Positions 44,120-52,762 of a stretch of DNA of 64,000 bases are shown piece by piece. The stretch is taken from NCBI RefSeq assembly GCF_009601015.1, contig NZ_WITJ01000011.1, forward strand, positions 1 to 64,000, written 5' to 3'. Position 1 is the stretch's first letter; each line of letters begins with the position of its first letter. Source of the stretch: Lactococcus hircilactis. Its GTDB lineage: Bacteria > Bacillota > Bacilli > Lactobacillales > Streptococcaceae. Both the position numbers and the translations under genes were made by a program. The notes below the pieces were generated by a model. It did no database searches and was not told the DNA's origin. It worked only from the letters and a program-made list of their open reading frames with translations.

Positions 44120-45169
44120 ATGGTCGCAAAGAAACAGTTAATTAATCCGCGATACGGAAAAGCTTTTCACTCAATTCGTGAAGAGCAAGGTTTTTCGCTT
44201 GATTTTTTTAAATCCATCATTTCAAAAGCAACGTTAAGTCGCTTTGAGCAAGGACAAACGACACTATCGCCTGATCAATTAGAAGAAGCGCTGCATCTCA
44301 TGGATTTATCCATTTTCACTTTTTTATTTTTGGCAGATAATGTTCCTGTTTATCGTCGTTATGGCGAAGTTTTTCAACTTTTACGTGAACAAAGAGCCTT
44401 TGAGTTGGAAAGTTTTGAAACCATCAATCTCTCAAAACTGACCATTCAAAAATTTGAAGAGGGGTTGATTATGCTTGATTTTGCACAAGTTGAAAGCGCA
44501 CTTCAAATGATGCATATTCCACTTTATGAATACACTTACCTTTTAGATAAGGGAGAGGGGGATTATTTTAGTGAAATCTATAAAAAAGTCGATCATGCCT
44601 ATTTTTCAGACGATAAAGAAGTTTTAGTCAACGTGTATGAGGAAGCAATCTTGTATGATGATTTTCGCATGATTGCTCTTGCGACAAAAGCGTGCTATCA
44701 ACAGCTCACAAAAGAAGAATTAGAAGAAGTTTCAGGATTTTTGTTTGGGGTAGAAGTCTGGACAAACTTGGAGTTATTTGTTTTTAATTATACCGTTTCT
44801 CAGCTCAGTTATGCACTGGTTCAATCCATTTGGTTTGATTTATTTAAGGAATTTTCTTATTTTCAAGATAATCGAGAATATCGCATTCGCATTGTACGCT
44901 CCGTTGTTTTGACGTGCTTTGCTTTACTTGATAAAAATGACCTTGCTTTAGCAGAAAAATTTTTATATTTAACCAAAGAAATCTTGCAAAGTACAGATGA
45001 ATTTACGCGGTGTTTATTTAAATTTACTGAAAGTTTACTTGATTACAAGCAACATCAGACAACAGAAGCTTTAGAAAAAATGAAAGAAGTGATTCATATT
45101 TTTAGATTTTTAGGGGATGATATTTTAGCTGATAAGTACAGTCGCTTATTAAATCAATACATCACATAA
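44120..45169 (+). CDS. Rgg/GadR-like regulator with two tandem HTH units
   Basis: The 349-residue cytoplasmic protein resembles Rgg/GadR/MutR regulators: an HTH at the N-terminus and a long TPR-like helical C-terminus (about 140-349). Unusually, the N-terminal unit is duplicated. YGKAFHSIREEQGF through FTFLFLAD (about residues 12-73) is repeated as YGEVFQLLREQRAF through YEYTYLLD (about 78-140), with matching FEQG/FEEG turns and shared LHLM/LQMM helices. The second unit has lost some HTH consensus and may be structural. GAAATGAGAAAAG precedes ATG. Cognate peptide and targets are unknown. Confidence 0.82.
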   Translation: MVAKKQLINPRYGKAFHSIREEQGFSLDFFKSIISKATLSRFEQGQTTLSPDQLEEALHLMDLSIFTFLFLADNVPVYRRYGEVFQLLREQRAFELESFETINLSKLTIQKFEEGLIMLDFAQVESALQMMHIPLYEYTYLLDKGEGDYFSEIYKKVDHAYFSDDKEVLVNVYEEAILYDDFRMIALATKACYQQLTKEELEEVSGFLFGVEVWTNLELFVFNYTVSQLSYALVQSIWFDLFKEFSYFQDNREYRIRIVRSVVLTCFALLDKNDLALAEKFLYLTKEILQSTDEFTRCLFKFTESLLDYKQHQTTEALEKMKEVIHIFRFLGDDILADKYSRLLNQYIT

Positions 45170-45170
45170 T

Positions 45171-45194
45171 TTTTGTTTCAAGCTTGAAACAAAA
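45171..45194. repeat. 24-bp perfect palindrome upstream of the small orphan gene
   Basis: TTTTGTTTCAAG is followed directly by its reverse complement CTTGAAACAAAA. It sits between the Rgg-like gene and the next promoter, just upstream of the -35 region, so it is a strong candidate operator. Its half-sites TGTTTCA/TGAAACA equal those of ParB parS sites, but the centre is four bases rather than two. Confidence 0.85.
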
Positions 45195-45215
45195 GATAAA
45201 AACACGTGAGAGAGA

Positions 45216-45224
45216 TGTTATAAT
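45216..45224 (+). promoter_or_regulatory. Promoter of the small orphan gene
   Basis: TG-T-TATAAT extended -10 (45219-45224), 38 bases before ATG 45263; AAAGGAG ribosome binding site at about 45250. Confidence 0.7.
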
Positions 45225-45262
45225 AAGAGATGCTTGAGTATAGATTTCAAAGGAGCGACTGA

Positions 45263-45514
45263 ATGAAAGCACAAAGAGGAAATCAGACCTTTGAAGTCTG
45301 GAAAATTTCACACGATCCTCCAAAAGAAGCATGGGTCGTCCAATGTTTTGAACAGGGAATTTTAGAATGGTCAGCAGTCAATGAACACATTTTGCTCTTT
45401 CCAAGAATTTTTGGTGGTGCAGCAGCAATCGGTTTTTATTTAATCAAAACGGATGAGAAAGATTTTCAAGCAATCAATAGCAAAAGATTTCATCGAGAGT
45501 TTCAGGTGCTGTAA
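45263..45514 (+). CDS. Small protein of unknown function
   Basis: I do not recognise this 83-residue protein. It has good start signals (AAAGGAG, extended -10 promoter) and a globular composition with several Trp (KISHDPPKEAWVVQCFEQG). A Gly/Ala-rich hydrophobic patch at about residues 50-65 (FGGAAAIGFYLIK) is too short for a sure membrane helix. It lies 50 bases before the NfeD-like and flotillin genes and may share their transcript. The 24-bp palindrome upstream suggests specific regulation. Confidence 0.65.
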   Translation: MKAQRGNQTFEVWKISHDPPKEAWVVQCFEQGILEWSAVNEHILLFPRIFGGAAAIGFYLIKTDEKDFQAINSKRFHREFQVL

Positions 45515-45564
45515 GTCCATGCAGTAAAAAATTTAAGGAAAGTTTTTTGAATAAAGGAGGAGTA

Positions 45565-45921
45565 ATGTCAACCATACAACTTATTTTTGTGGTTATCATT
45601 TTTGTGGTCATTGTCCTAATCATTGGAACGCTTTTTTTGTTGCCAGGGATGGCGATTTTTAATAAGATGACAGATAAAGCATACCATGCAGATGAAAAAG
45701 ACCTGCTGACAGGAACATTGACGGTCGGCATTGCGTCGCGTACAGCGACAGGCGAAGTCATGACGACTTTTGTCACAGAATCACGAAAAACCATGCCCGC
45801 TCGATTATTTATTCCAAATAAAGCAGGGATTGAAACGCTAGAAAAAGGGGCATCCGTTTTGATAGTCGAAACAAAAGATGGGATTGCTTATGTGATTCCG
45901 TATGAAGAAATGGTCTTTTAA
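45565..45921 (+). CDS. NfeD-like membrane protein
   Basis: The 118-residue protein has one N-terminal helix (about 5-28, IQLIFVVIIFVVIVLIIG) and a C-terminal beta-rich OB-like domain (about 45-118; LLTGTLTVGIASRTATGEV), the arrangement of short NfeD1b proteins paired with flotillins (YuaF/FloA partners). ATG 45565 is chosen because AAAGGAGGAG lies directly ahead; the frame could open at TTG 45547 but without such a site. The flotillin gene follows on the same strand. Confidence 0.8.
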   Translation: MSTIQLIFVVIIFVVIVLIIGTLFLLPGMAIFNKMTDKAYHADEKDLLTGTLTVGIASRTATGEVMTTFVTESRKTMPARLFIPNKAGIETLEKGASVLIVETKDGIAYVIPYEEMVF

Positions 45922-46049
45922 AGGTGCTATGCCTTCAAAGTGACAAGTCACTCTTTTTATAAAATAAAAGGGATGATTTACAAAAGTGTTCACGATTGAT
46001 TTGATTTTTTGATAAAAATCAGGAATTTAGAAATAAAAAGGAGAAAAAA

Positions 46050-47474
46050 ATGTTTGGTTTCATAGAAATTTTAATCATCGCTATCGTGGTGGTTATTGTG
46101 ATTTTGTTTGCTATTGTTGCTGCAAATTATAAAAAATCAGGGCCTCAAGCGGCTTTGATCGTTTATGGTTCAGCTCTGGGAGCTAAGGGAGTCAATAAAG
46201 ATTCTCAAGGCAACAAATTGAAGGTTGTCCGTGGATCGGGAACTTTTGTATTACCTATTTTTCAAAATGCACGCTATTTGAGCTTGCAATCAGCAGCGAT
46301 TGATATTAAGACTGAAAAAGTATTATCAAAAGATAAAATTCCAGTGACTGTTGAGGCGACAGCAATGATCAAAGTTGGCTCTACACTTCAAGATATCGCA
46401 ACTGCAGCAGAGCAATTTTTAGGGAAAAAAGATGAGCAAAGAGATGCGATGGCCGATCAAGTCTTAAGAGGACACTTACGTGCAATTGTTGGGACGATGA
46501 CTGTTTCTGAGTTGATTGAAGATCGAAATAAATTTTCAACGGAAGTTCAAGAACAAGCAGGGACAGATCTTTCAAAAATGGGATTGTCCATCGTTTCATT
46601 TGTCATTAATGACATTCGTGATGATCAAAATTATATTAAAGCGTTGGGAGCAAAAGAAGTCGCTCGTGTGCAACAAGAAGCTGCGATAGCTGTTGCGAAT
46701 GCAGATAAAGAAACGCGAATTCAAAAAGCGAATGCAGATCAACTTGCACAAAAAGCAGAAGCTGAAGCGGCCACACAAATTGCAAGTGCTCAAAAAGAAA
46801 AAGCCATTAATTTGGCCGCCTATGAACAAGATCAAGCCATTGCAACAGCTGATGCGAAAGCGAAAGCGGATCAAGCGAAAGCTGTAGCGGATCAAGCGTA
46901 CGCCATTCAAGAAGCCATTTCAAAGAAAGAAACCACAGAAGCTGAAATGCAAGTGGAAATCATCAAGAAACAACGTGAGACGGATCTTGAAACACAAGAA
47001 GTACTGCGTAAAGCGCAAGAAAATGAAGCGAATGTCGTAAAAGCTGCAGAAGCTGCTAAAGCAGCACAAATCGCAAAAGCCGAAGCTGACGCACGGGAAC
47101 GCGAAGTTAAAGCTTTAGCAGAAGCTACTGCGATTGAAGCTACTGGTAAGGCAGAAGCTGAGGCGATTCGACTCAAAGGACTAGCTGAGGCAGAATCGAT
47201 TGAGAAAAAAGCAGAAGCCATGACAAAAATGAATGACGCGGCTAAGCTTAATATGGCACTCGAAATTTTGCCTAAAGTGGTTGCATCCGTATCTGATAAT
47301 CTTAAATCGATTGATTCACTCAATATTTATGGTGGCGATGGAACATCTAAAATCTTGGGAATGTCTCAAGAAAGTCTGAAACAAGGGCTAGATGTTTTGG
47401 GAACAATGGGCATTGATGTGCCAGAATTACTCAATAATTTTACTGGAAAGAAAACAGCTGAAAAAGTTGAGTAA
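46050..47474 (+). CDS. floT: Flotillin-like protein
   Basis: Membrane scaffold protein of functional microdomains. The 474 residues comprise an N-terminal hydrophobic anchor (about 3-25), an SPFH/PHB domain (about 30-200; IDIKTEKVLSKDKIPVTVEA and VLRGHLRAIVGTMTVSEL) and a long Ala/Lys/Glu coiled coil with EA-rich repeats (about 205-400), then a C-terminal oligomerisation tail. Order and length match YuaG/FloT. AAAGGAG lies ahead of the ATG. It pairs functionally with the NfeD-like gene before it. Confidence 0.93.
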   Translation: MFGFIEILIIAIVVVIVILFAIVAANYKKSGPQAALIVYGSALGAKGVNKDSQGNKLKVVRGSGTFVLPIFQNARYLSLQSAAIDIKTEKVLSKDKIPVTVEATAMIKVGSTLQDIATAAEQFLGKKDEQRDAMADQVLRGHLRAIVGTMTVSELIEDRNKFSTEVQEQAGTDLSKMGLSIVSFVINDIRDDQNYIKALGAKEVARVQQEAAIAVANADKETRIQKANADQLAQKAEAEAATQIASAQKEKAINLAAYEQDQAIATADAKAKADQAKAVADQAYAIQEAISKKETTEAEMQVEIIKKQRETDLETQEVLRKAQENEANVVKAAEAAKAAQIAKAEADAREREVKALAEATAIEATGKAEAEAIRLKGLAEAESIEKKAEAMTKMNDAAKLNMALEILPKVVASVSDNLKSIDSLNIYGGDGTSKILGMSQESLKQGLDVLGTMGIDVPELLNNFTGKKTAEKVE

Positions 47475-47517
47475 TCCATTTATAGGCGAGAAAAGCACTG
47501 GATATTTGACGTGATCT

Positions 47518-47547
47518 AATAAAATCATCAGAAGATGGTTTTATTTT
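47518..47547 (+). terminator. Flotillin gene terminator
   Basis: AATAAAATCATC (47518-47529), loop agaa, GATGGTTTTATT (47534-47545), one G-T pair, then TT. Confidence 0.85.
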
Positions 47548-47590
47548 CACAATGAATAGTCAGAATATTGTATGAATTTGTAAGGAATTG

Positions 47591-47599
47591 TGGTAAAAT
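47591..47599 (+). promoter_or_regulatory. hom promoter giving a leaderless mRNA
   Basis: TG-G-TAAAAT extended -10 (47594-47599); ATG at 47606 coincides with the expected start site. There is no Shine-Dalgarno sequence within reach; AAGGAA at about 47583 lies before the -10. Confidence 0.7.
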
Positions 47600-47605
47600 A
47601 TAAAA

Positions 47606-48880
47606 ATGAAAAAAATAAAAATAGCTTTATTAGGCTGTGGAACAGTCGGCGGTGCAACGTATAAGATTTTGCAAATGAATGCAGAGCAAATTGCTCAAAA
47701 AACTGGTGTAATTTTGGAAATTAGTAAGATTTTGGTGCGGGATAAAGAAAGACCTTATGCTGTCCCAGAATCTTTACTGACTACGAATTATCAGGAGATA
47801 TTAGACACGCGTGATATTGAGATTGTGGTGGAGTGTTTGGGTGGAATCGAGCCTGCGTCAAGCTTCATGCTTCAAGCGCTGAAAGCTGGTAAACATGTCG
47901 TAACAGCAAACAAAGCAGCGGTTGCGGCAAATTATGAAACGTTGGTTTCAACATCTGCACAATATCATGTGATGCTGCGTTTTGAAGCTTCTGTTGCGGG
48001 TGGAATTCCTGTTCTTGATGCGCTTCAAGCACCACTCAATTCAAATGACATTGAAGAAGTGTCGGGGATTGTTAATGGGACAACGAATTATATTTTGACC
48101 CAGATGATTGAGCAAGGACAGGCGTATGAAGAAGCACTCAAAATGGCGCAAGAAAAAGGATTCGCAGAAGCTGATCCAACGGCTGATGTGGAAGGAATTG
48201 ATGCAGCCAATAAGCTCTCAATTCTGATTGCACTTGCTTTTGGGGAAATCGTTCCAATAGAAAAAATAGCAACGATTGGGATTTCAAAGCTGTCAAAAGA
48301 AGATATTGCTTTTGCTTCACATTTGGGCTATAAAATAAAATTACTCGCATCAGCACAAAAATCAAAGACATCATTACAAGCCTCAGTCCAACCAACATTG
48401 GTGCCAAAAGATCATATGCTCGCAGCAGTTGCAAATGAATTTAACGCCTTATTTATTCACGGTAATGCTGTAGGAGACTTACTCTTTTATGGCAAAGGAG
48501 CTGGCGGATTACCTACGGCAAGTGCTGTCGCTGGAGATATTATTGAAATTGCTAACGCGATTGATAAGAATGCAGCATTTGATAGCTATGTCAACAAAAT
48601 TTCGGCTTCGCATTTGACTTATCTTGGTGAGGGAAGTAACGCTTATTACCTTCGCTTGAGTGTGTCAAATCGACCAGGTGTTTTAGCTGCAATTGCGACA
48701 ACGTTTAGTCAGCATGGTATTTCAATTGAAAGTGTAACTCAAGAAGTCAATGGAGATGCGGCTAAAATGATGTTTATCCTAAATGAAGTGGCGCGTGAAA
48801 AACTGGAATTAGCACTTTTGGCATTAGAAAAATTACCTGAAGTAATAAAAGTAGCGTGCATTTTACGTGTCATGAATTAG
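47606..48880 (+). CDS. hom: Homoserine dehydrogenase
   Basis: Reduces aspartate semialdehyde to homoserine, the branch point to threonine and methionine. The 424 residues have the NAD(P) motif LLGCGTVGG (about 8-16), TANKAAVAAN near 105, the signature GIVNGTTNYILTQM near 152-165 with AEADPTADVEGIDAANK near 190-207, and a C-terminal ACT domain (about 345-424; SNRPGVLAAIATTFSQHGI) for threonine feedback. It begins the hom-thrC-thrB operon and appears leaderless. Confidence 0.95.
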   Translation: MKKIKIALLGCGTVGGATYKILQMNAEQIAQKTGVILEISKILVRDKERPYAVPESLLTTNYQEILDTRDIEIVVECLGGIEPASSFMLQALKAGKHVVTANKAAVAANYETLVSTSAQYHVMLRFEASVAGGIPVLDALQAPLNSNDIEEVSGIVNGTTNYILTQMIEQGQAYEEALKMAQEKGFAEADPTADVEGIDAANKLSILIALAFGEIVPIEKIATIGISKLSKEDIAFASHLGYKIKLLASAQKSKTSLQASVQPTLVPKDHMLAAVANEFNALFIHGNAVGDLLFYGKGAGGLPTASAVAGDIIEIANAIDKNAAFDSYVNKISASHLTYLGEGSNAYYLRLSVSNRPGVLAAIATTFSQHGISIESVTQEVNGDAAKMMFILNEVAREKLELALLALEKLPEVIKVACILRVMN

Positions 48881-48897
48881 AAAGAAATGAGGATACT

Positions 48898-50289
48898 ATG
48901 AAATTTACATCAACAAGAAACGATAAGGTATCGTTTAGTGCGCAACAAGCGATTGCAAAAGGTTTAGCGGATGATGGCGGATTATTTGTACCCACAACTT
49001 TTCCTTCTGTCAGTACTGACGAATTTCTTGGATTAGATTATGAGAAAATGGTGGGATTGATTTTATCTAAATATCTTCCTGATTTTGAAAATCTGGATGA
49101 GATGATTCATTCGGCATACAAAAATGCGTTGCCAGTAAGTCTGTCAGTACTGACAGAAAATTTGGCCGTGCTTGAATTATTCCACGGTAAATCTGCTGCC
49201 TTTAAGGATGTTGCTTTGCAACTTTTGCCTTATTTATTGACGACGTCATTAAAAAAAATCGGTGAAAAAAGACAAGCAATCATCTTGACTGCGACATCTG
49301 GAGACACTGGATCTGCGGCGATGTCTGGTTTTTCTAATGTTGATCAAACGCAAGTGATCGTGTTTTATCCAGAAGTCGGAATTAGTGACATACAACGTTT
49401 ACAAATGACGACACAAGCGGCGAAAAATGTTCATGCAGTCGCCGTTGAAGGAAATTTTGATGACGCACAACGCGCGGTTAAATCAATTTTTCAAGATCAC
49501 GCATTCACAGATCAATTCGCTGAAAATCAGATTTTTAGTTCAGCAAATTCGATTAATTTTGGACGACTTTTACCACAGATTGTTTATTATTTTTGGACGT
49601 ATAGTGAACTTGTCAGTGCTGACAAGATTAAAAGTGGTGATCTGGTGAATTTTTCTGTGCCGACAGGGAATTTTGGCGATATTTTAGCTGGATATTACGC
49701 TAAAAAAATGGGACTGCCAGTAGGAAAACTCATTTGTGCGACGAATAAAAACTCAGTTTTGTATGATGTTTTGACCACAGGAACATACGATCGTAATCGT
49801 GATTTTTACATTACTAACAGCCCATCAATGGATATTCTTGTTTCTTCAAACTTTGAGCGATTGATTTATCATCTTGCAGGAGCAAAAGTCACTCAAGCGA
49901 CACAAGAGCAATTGGTTAAAGAAGGAAAATATCAGCTTTCTGCGGAAGTTTTTGAGCAATTACAAAAGGATTTTCTCACAGAAAAATGTGATGATGACGA
50001 AACGATTGAAGAAATTAAAGCTGTCAGTACTGACAGAAATTATGTGATGGATCCACACACTGCGATTGCGTATGCAGCAGCAAGAAAAGCAGATTTGGAC
50101 GGGTTTACAGTCGTTCTTGCAACAGCTTCGCCCTATAAATTTGCAAAAACTGTGGAGGATGCGATTGAGCAAAAACTTCCTGAAGATAAAATGCCTGATG
50201 CCTTGAAATGTTTGGATAAAAAACCCGTCACGCAACTTTATCATGTCACAAAAGATCAGATCAGAACCATCATCAAGGAGATCTTATGA
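48898..50289 (+). CDS. thrC: Threonine synthase
   Basis: PLP enzyme converting O-phosphohomoserine to threonine. The 463-residue length and FTSTRNDKVSFSAQQAIAKG start are typical of the long class. FHGKSAAFKDVALQLLP (about 98-114) holds the PLP lysine, TATSGDTGSAA (about 139-149) binds phosphate, and SANSINFGRLLPQIVYY (about 216-232) is conserved. ATG 48898 is preferred to GTG 48856 because of ATGAGGA just ahead. The gene carries four copies of the palindrome, among the densest in the window. Its end overlaps thrB by four bases. Confidence 0.95.
   Translation: MKFTSTRNDKVSFSAQQAIAKGLADDGGLFVPTTFPSVSTDEFLGLDYEKMVGLILSKYLPDFENLDEMIHSAYKNALPVSLSVLTENLAVLELFHGKSAAFKDVALQLLPYLLTTSLKKIGEKRQAIILTATSGDTGSAAMSGFSNVDQTQVIVFYPEVGISDIQRLQMTTQAAKNVHAVAVEGNFDDAQRAVKSIFQDHAFTDQFAENQIFSSANSINFGRLLPQIVYYFWTYSELVSADKIKSGDLVNFSVPTGNFGDILAGYYAKKMGLPVGKLICATNKNSVLYDVLTTGTYDRNRDFYITNSPSMDILVSSNFERLIYHLAGAKVTQATQEQLVKEGKYQLSAEVFEQLQKDFLTEKCDDDETIEEIKAVSTDRNYVMDPHTAIAYAAARKADLDGFTVVLATASPYKFAKTVEDAIEQKLPEDKMPDALKCLDKKPVTQLYHVTKDQIRTIIKEIL
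49008..49021. repeat. Dispersed palindrome copy 15 (one mismatch)
   Basis: TGTCAGTACTGACG in thrC, read as VSTD; only the last base differs. Confidence 0.85.
49142..49155. repeat. Dispersed palindrome copy 16 (exact consensus)
   Basis: In thrC, read as LSVLTE. Confidence 0.95.
49611..49624. repeat. Dispersed palindrome copy 17 (centre TG)
   Basis: In thrC, read as VSAD. Confidence 0.92.
50022..50035. repeat. Dispersed palindrome copy 18 (exact consensus)
   Basis: In thrC, read as VSTD. Confidence 0.95.
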
Positions 50290-51164
50290 GCAAAAAAATA
50301 ATGGTTCCTGCGACTTCTGCTAATCTGGGCTGTGGGTTTGACTCACTTGGAATCGCGGTCAATCGCTACCTTGAAATCGAGCTTGTTAAACCTTTAGATC
50401 ACTGGTTTTTAGAGCATGATTTGGGAGCAGATATTCCAAATGACGAGCAAAATTTAATCATTAAAACAGCGCTGTCAGTAGTGACAGATTTAAAACCGTA
50501 TCATTTGAAGATGACAAGTCAGATTCCACTTGAACATGGCTTGGGATCAAGTTCGTCAGCCATCGTTGCGGGCATCAAATTAGCACTTTTATTGAGCGAT
50601 GTCAAGCTCACGATTGCAGAACAATTAGCACTGGCTTGTGACATGGAAGGACATCCAGATAATGTGGTTCCCGCACTTTTAGGTGGTCTTCAAGTTGCTT
50701 CTTACGATGAGGAAAAAAATTTAGATTTTGTTTCATTACCACAACCTGAATGTCAAATGATTGCGTTTGTTCCTGATTACTCCCTCTCAACGAAAGCTGC
50801 AAGAAGTGTTCTTCCTAAAGCGTATAAAAAAAGTGATGCCATACTTGCGTCTTCAAAAGCCAATGTTTTGATTGCCAGTCTTTCAACGAGCGATCTCGTT
50901 TTAGCTGGTAAAATGATGGAATCTGATCTCTTTCACGAAAAATATCGCGCGTCACTCATTCCAGAACTTGAAGCAATTAGAGCGCTTGGACATGAGCACC
51001 ACGCATTTGCAACATATTTATCAGGTGCAGGATCAACAATCATGACGTGGATCTCGCAAAATAACAGCTCAAGTTTTATTGATGCCCTAAAAGAATTTCA
51101 ACACAGCCATAATGGAGATATTTTGACGTTGACTGTTGATCCTTATGGCGCTAGAATCGTATAA
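50286..51164 (+). CDS. thrB: Homoserine kinase
   Basis: GHMP kinase making O-phosphohomoserine for ThrC. The 292 residues have the N-terminal PATSANLGCGFDSLG (about 8-22), the ATP loop PLEHGLGSSSSAI (about 81-93) and the C-terminal YLSGAGSTIM (about 243-252). The start overlaps the thrC stop (ATGA). One palindrome variant encodes LSVVTD. It ends in a bidirectional terminator shared with the convergent aspartate kinase gene. Confidence 0.95.
   Translation: MSKKIMVPATSANLGCGFDSLGIAVNRYLEIELVKPLDHWFLEHDLGADIPNDEQNLIIKTALSVVTDLKPYHLKMTSQIPLEHGLGSSSSAIVAGIKLALLLSDVKLTIAEQLALACDMEGHPDNVVPALLGGLQVASYDEEKNLDFVSLPQPECQMIAFVPDYSLSTKAARSVLPKAYKKSDAILASSKANVLIASLSTSDLVLAGKMMESDLFHEKYRASLIPELEAIRALGHEHHAFATYLSGAGSTIMTWISQNNSSSFIDALKEFQHSHNGDILTLTVDPYGARIV
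50473..50486. repeat. Dispersed palindrome copy 19 (one mismatch)
   Basis: TGTCAGTAGTGACA in thrB, read as LSVVT. Confidence 0.85.
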
Positions 51165-51187
51165 AAAAATCCCAAACGGGATTTTTT
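51164..51187. terminator. Bidirectional terminator between thrB and aspartate kinase
   Basis: A6TCCC, loop aaac, GGGAT6; it overlaps both stop codons. Confidence 0.92.
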
Positions 51188-52538
51188 AAATTTCAAAATA
51201 AAATTCATCATAAATCGCACGAAGCGCTTGTTTTTCATCTTTTTCATCCAAAATAAACATCAAAGAAACTTCACTTGAACCTTGCGAAATCATGCTAATA
51301 CTAATCCCATGAACCGCAAGTGCCCGTGCTGCGCGTGCAGTCACTCCAGCGTGTTCTTTCATGTCCTCCCCGACCAACATGATGATGGATAATCCATGTT
51401 CAATGTAAAGTTCATCAGGATGAAGGGACTCAGACAAATTTTTCAACAGTGATTTTTCAAGCTGTTTGGATAAATATTTTTCACGAATGATAATGGACAT
51501 ATCATCAATCCCAGTAGGCATGTGTTCAAATCGAATGCCTAAATTTTCAAGTGCAGAAAGAACTTTTCGTCCAAAACCAACTTCTTTATTCATGAGATAT
51601 TTATTGATAAACAAAGAAGCAAATCCGTTACTTGAAGCAATTCCAACCACAGGAGCACCTTTAGTTTCACGTTTAGTGACAATGCGCGTGCCAGGATGAT
51701 CAGGATTATTTGTATTTTTGATTACTAATGGTACATTGGCGCGATAGGCAGGAACCAAAGCTTCATCATGAAGAACAGAGAACCCAGAATAAGCCAATTC
51801 ACGCATCTCTCGATAAGTCAGTTCTTTGATGGAGTGGGGGTTTTTGATCACACCAGGATGCGCAGCAAAAATCCCATCAACATCTGTGAAATTTTCATAC
51901 ATCTCAGCTTTAACACCAGCTGCCAAAATTGACCCTGTTATATCAGATCCACCACGTGAAAACGTACACACCTCGCCAGCTTCTGTCACACCAAAAAATC
52001 CAGGAACAATGATGATTTCTTCCAAATCCGCCAAATATTTGATTTTTTTATAAGAATCCTTCAACAAACGGGCATTAGAAGGCTGTGCCGATACAATAAT
52101 TCCCGCATCAGCAGGATGGATGTACCGACAATTTAAACCTTTCGCTTTAAAATATTGAGCAACCAATTTTGCATTATTATTTTCACCTGCTGCCAAAAAA
52201 GTATCATACGTAAACTTATTTTTGACATCGAGTGAAGCGAGCGCTTTGATATTTTCTGCGATTGGATCAATGACTGTCTCATCCATTCCAAGAGCCAAAG
52301 CAATCGAGCGATAACGCTCAATAATCCATTCTTGATGTGCATCAAGAACGTCTTGTTGCTTAAAAGCATTGTAATAAGCAATCAACGCATCTGTGACTTT
52401 CGTGTCTTTTGCTTCTCTTTTTCCAGGCGCAGATACGACGACAATTTTTCTTGTGCTGTCAGCACTGACAATGTTAAAAACTTTTTCAATCTGACCAGCG
52501 GACGCGAGAGATGACCCTCCAAATTTAACAACTTTCAT
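51186..52538 (-). CDS. lysC: Aspartate kinase
   Basis: Phosphorylates aspartate, the first step toward lysine, threonine and methionine. The 450-residue monofunctional enzyme starts KVVKFGGSSLASAGQI (2-17). It has the kinase motif GFFGVTEAGEVCTFSRGGSD (about 183-202) and two ACT regulatory modules at the C-terminus (about 300-450; GFASLFINKY and ITARAARALAVHGISI-like). It lies opposite hom-thrC-thrB and supplies their pathway. A palindrome variant near the N-terminus encodes VSADS on the coding strand. Confidence 0.94.
   Translation of the reverse strand: MKVVKFGGSSLASAGQIEKVFNIVSADSTRKIVVVSAPGKREAKDTKVTDALIAYYNAFKQQDVLDAHQEWIIERYRSIALALGMDETVIDPIAENIKALASLDVKNKFTYDTFLAAGENNNAKLVAQYFKAKGLNCRYIHPADAGIIVSAQPSNARLLKDSYKKIKYLADLEEIIIVPGFFGVTEAGEVCTFSRGGSDITGSILAAGVKAEMYENFTDVDGIFAAHPGVIKNPHSIKELTYREMRELAYSGFSVLHDEALVPAYRANVPLVIKNTNNPDHPGTRIVTKRETKGAPVVGIASSNGFASLFINKYLMNKEVGFGRKVLSALENLGIRFEHMPTGIDDMSIIIREKYLSKQLEKSLLKNLSESLHPDELYIEHGLSIIMLVGEDMKEHAGVTARAARALAVHGISISMISQGSSEVSLMFILDEKDEKQALRAIYDEFYFEI
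52457..52470. repeat. Dispersed palindrome copy 20 (centre CA)
   Basis: In the aspartate kinase gene; on the coding (minus) strand it is TGTCAGTGCTGACA, read as VSAD. Confidence 0.92.
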
Positions 52539-52747
52539 AAAAAGACCTGATTCCTATTTAAAAATACAATAATACGATATATTATATCTAATTTTCTGAT
52601 AATTTACAATTAATTAATGAACTCGAGATGAAAAAAGTTGATTTTTGATTCACGTGCTAATGAAGGGATAAAATAACAAAAATGTTAATTTTTTAATGCC
52701 AAAAGATAAGAATGAAAAAAACTTTTTCTCCTATTTCATCCTTATCC

Positions 52748-52756
52748 TGATATAAT
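52748..52756 (+). promoter_or_regulatory. Promoter giving a leaderless HAD phosphatase mRNA
   Basis: TG-A-TATAAT (52751-52756), then six bases and ATG 52763, where transcription should begin. Confidence 0.72.
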
Positions 52757-52762
52757 AGAGTT

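Noticed and set aside
45171-45194. A true ParB parS site
   Set aside because: Half-sites agree but the spacing is four rather than two bases, and there are no parB or soj genes in the window.
46596-47323. Two minus-strand frames inside the flotillin gene
   Set aside because: They arise from the Ala/Glu/Lys-rich repeats read backwards; no ribosome binding sites or promoters.
47475-47605. T-box or other amino-acid riboswitch before hom
   Set aside because: The gap holds only the flotillin terminator and a promoter abutting the ATG; there is no leader long enough for a riboswitch.
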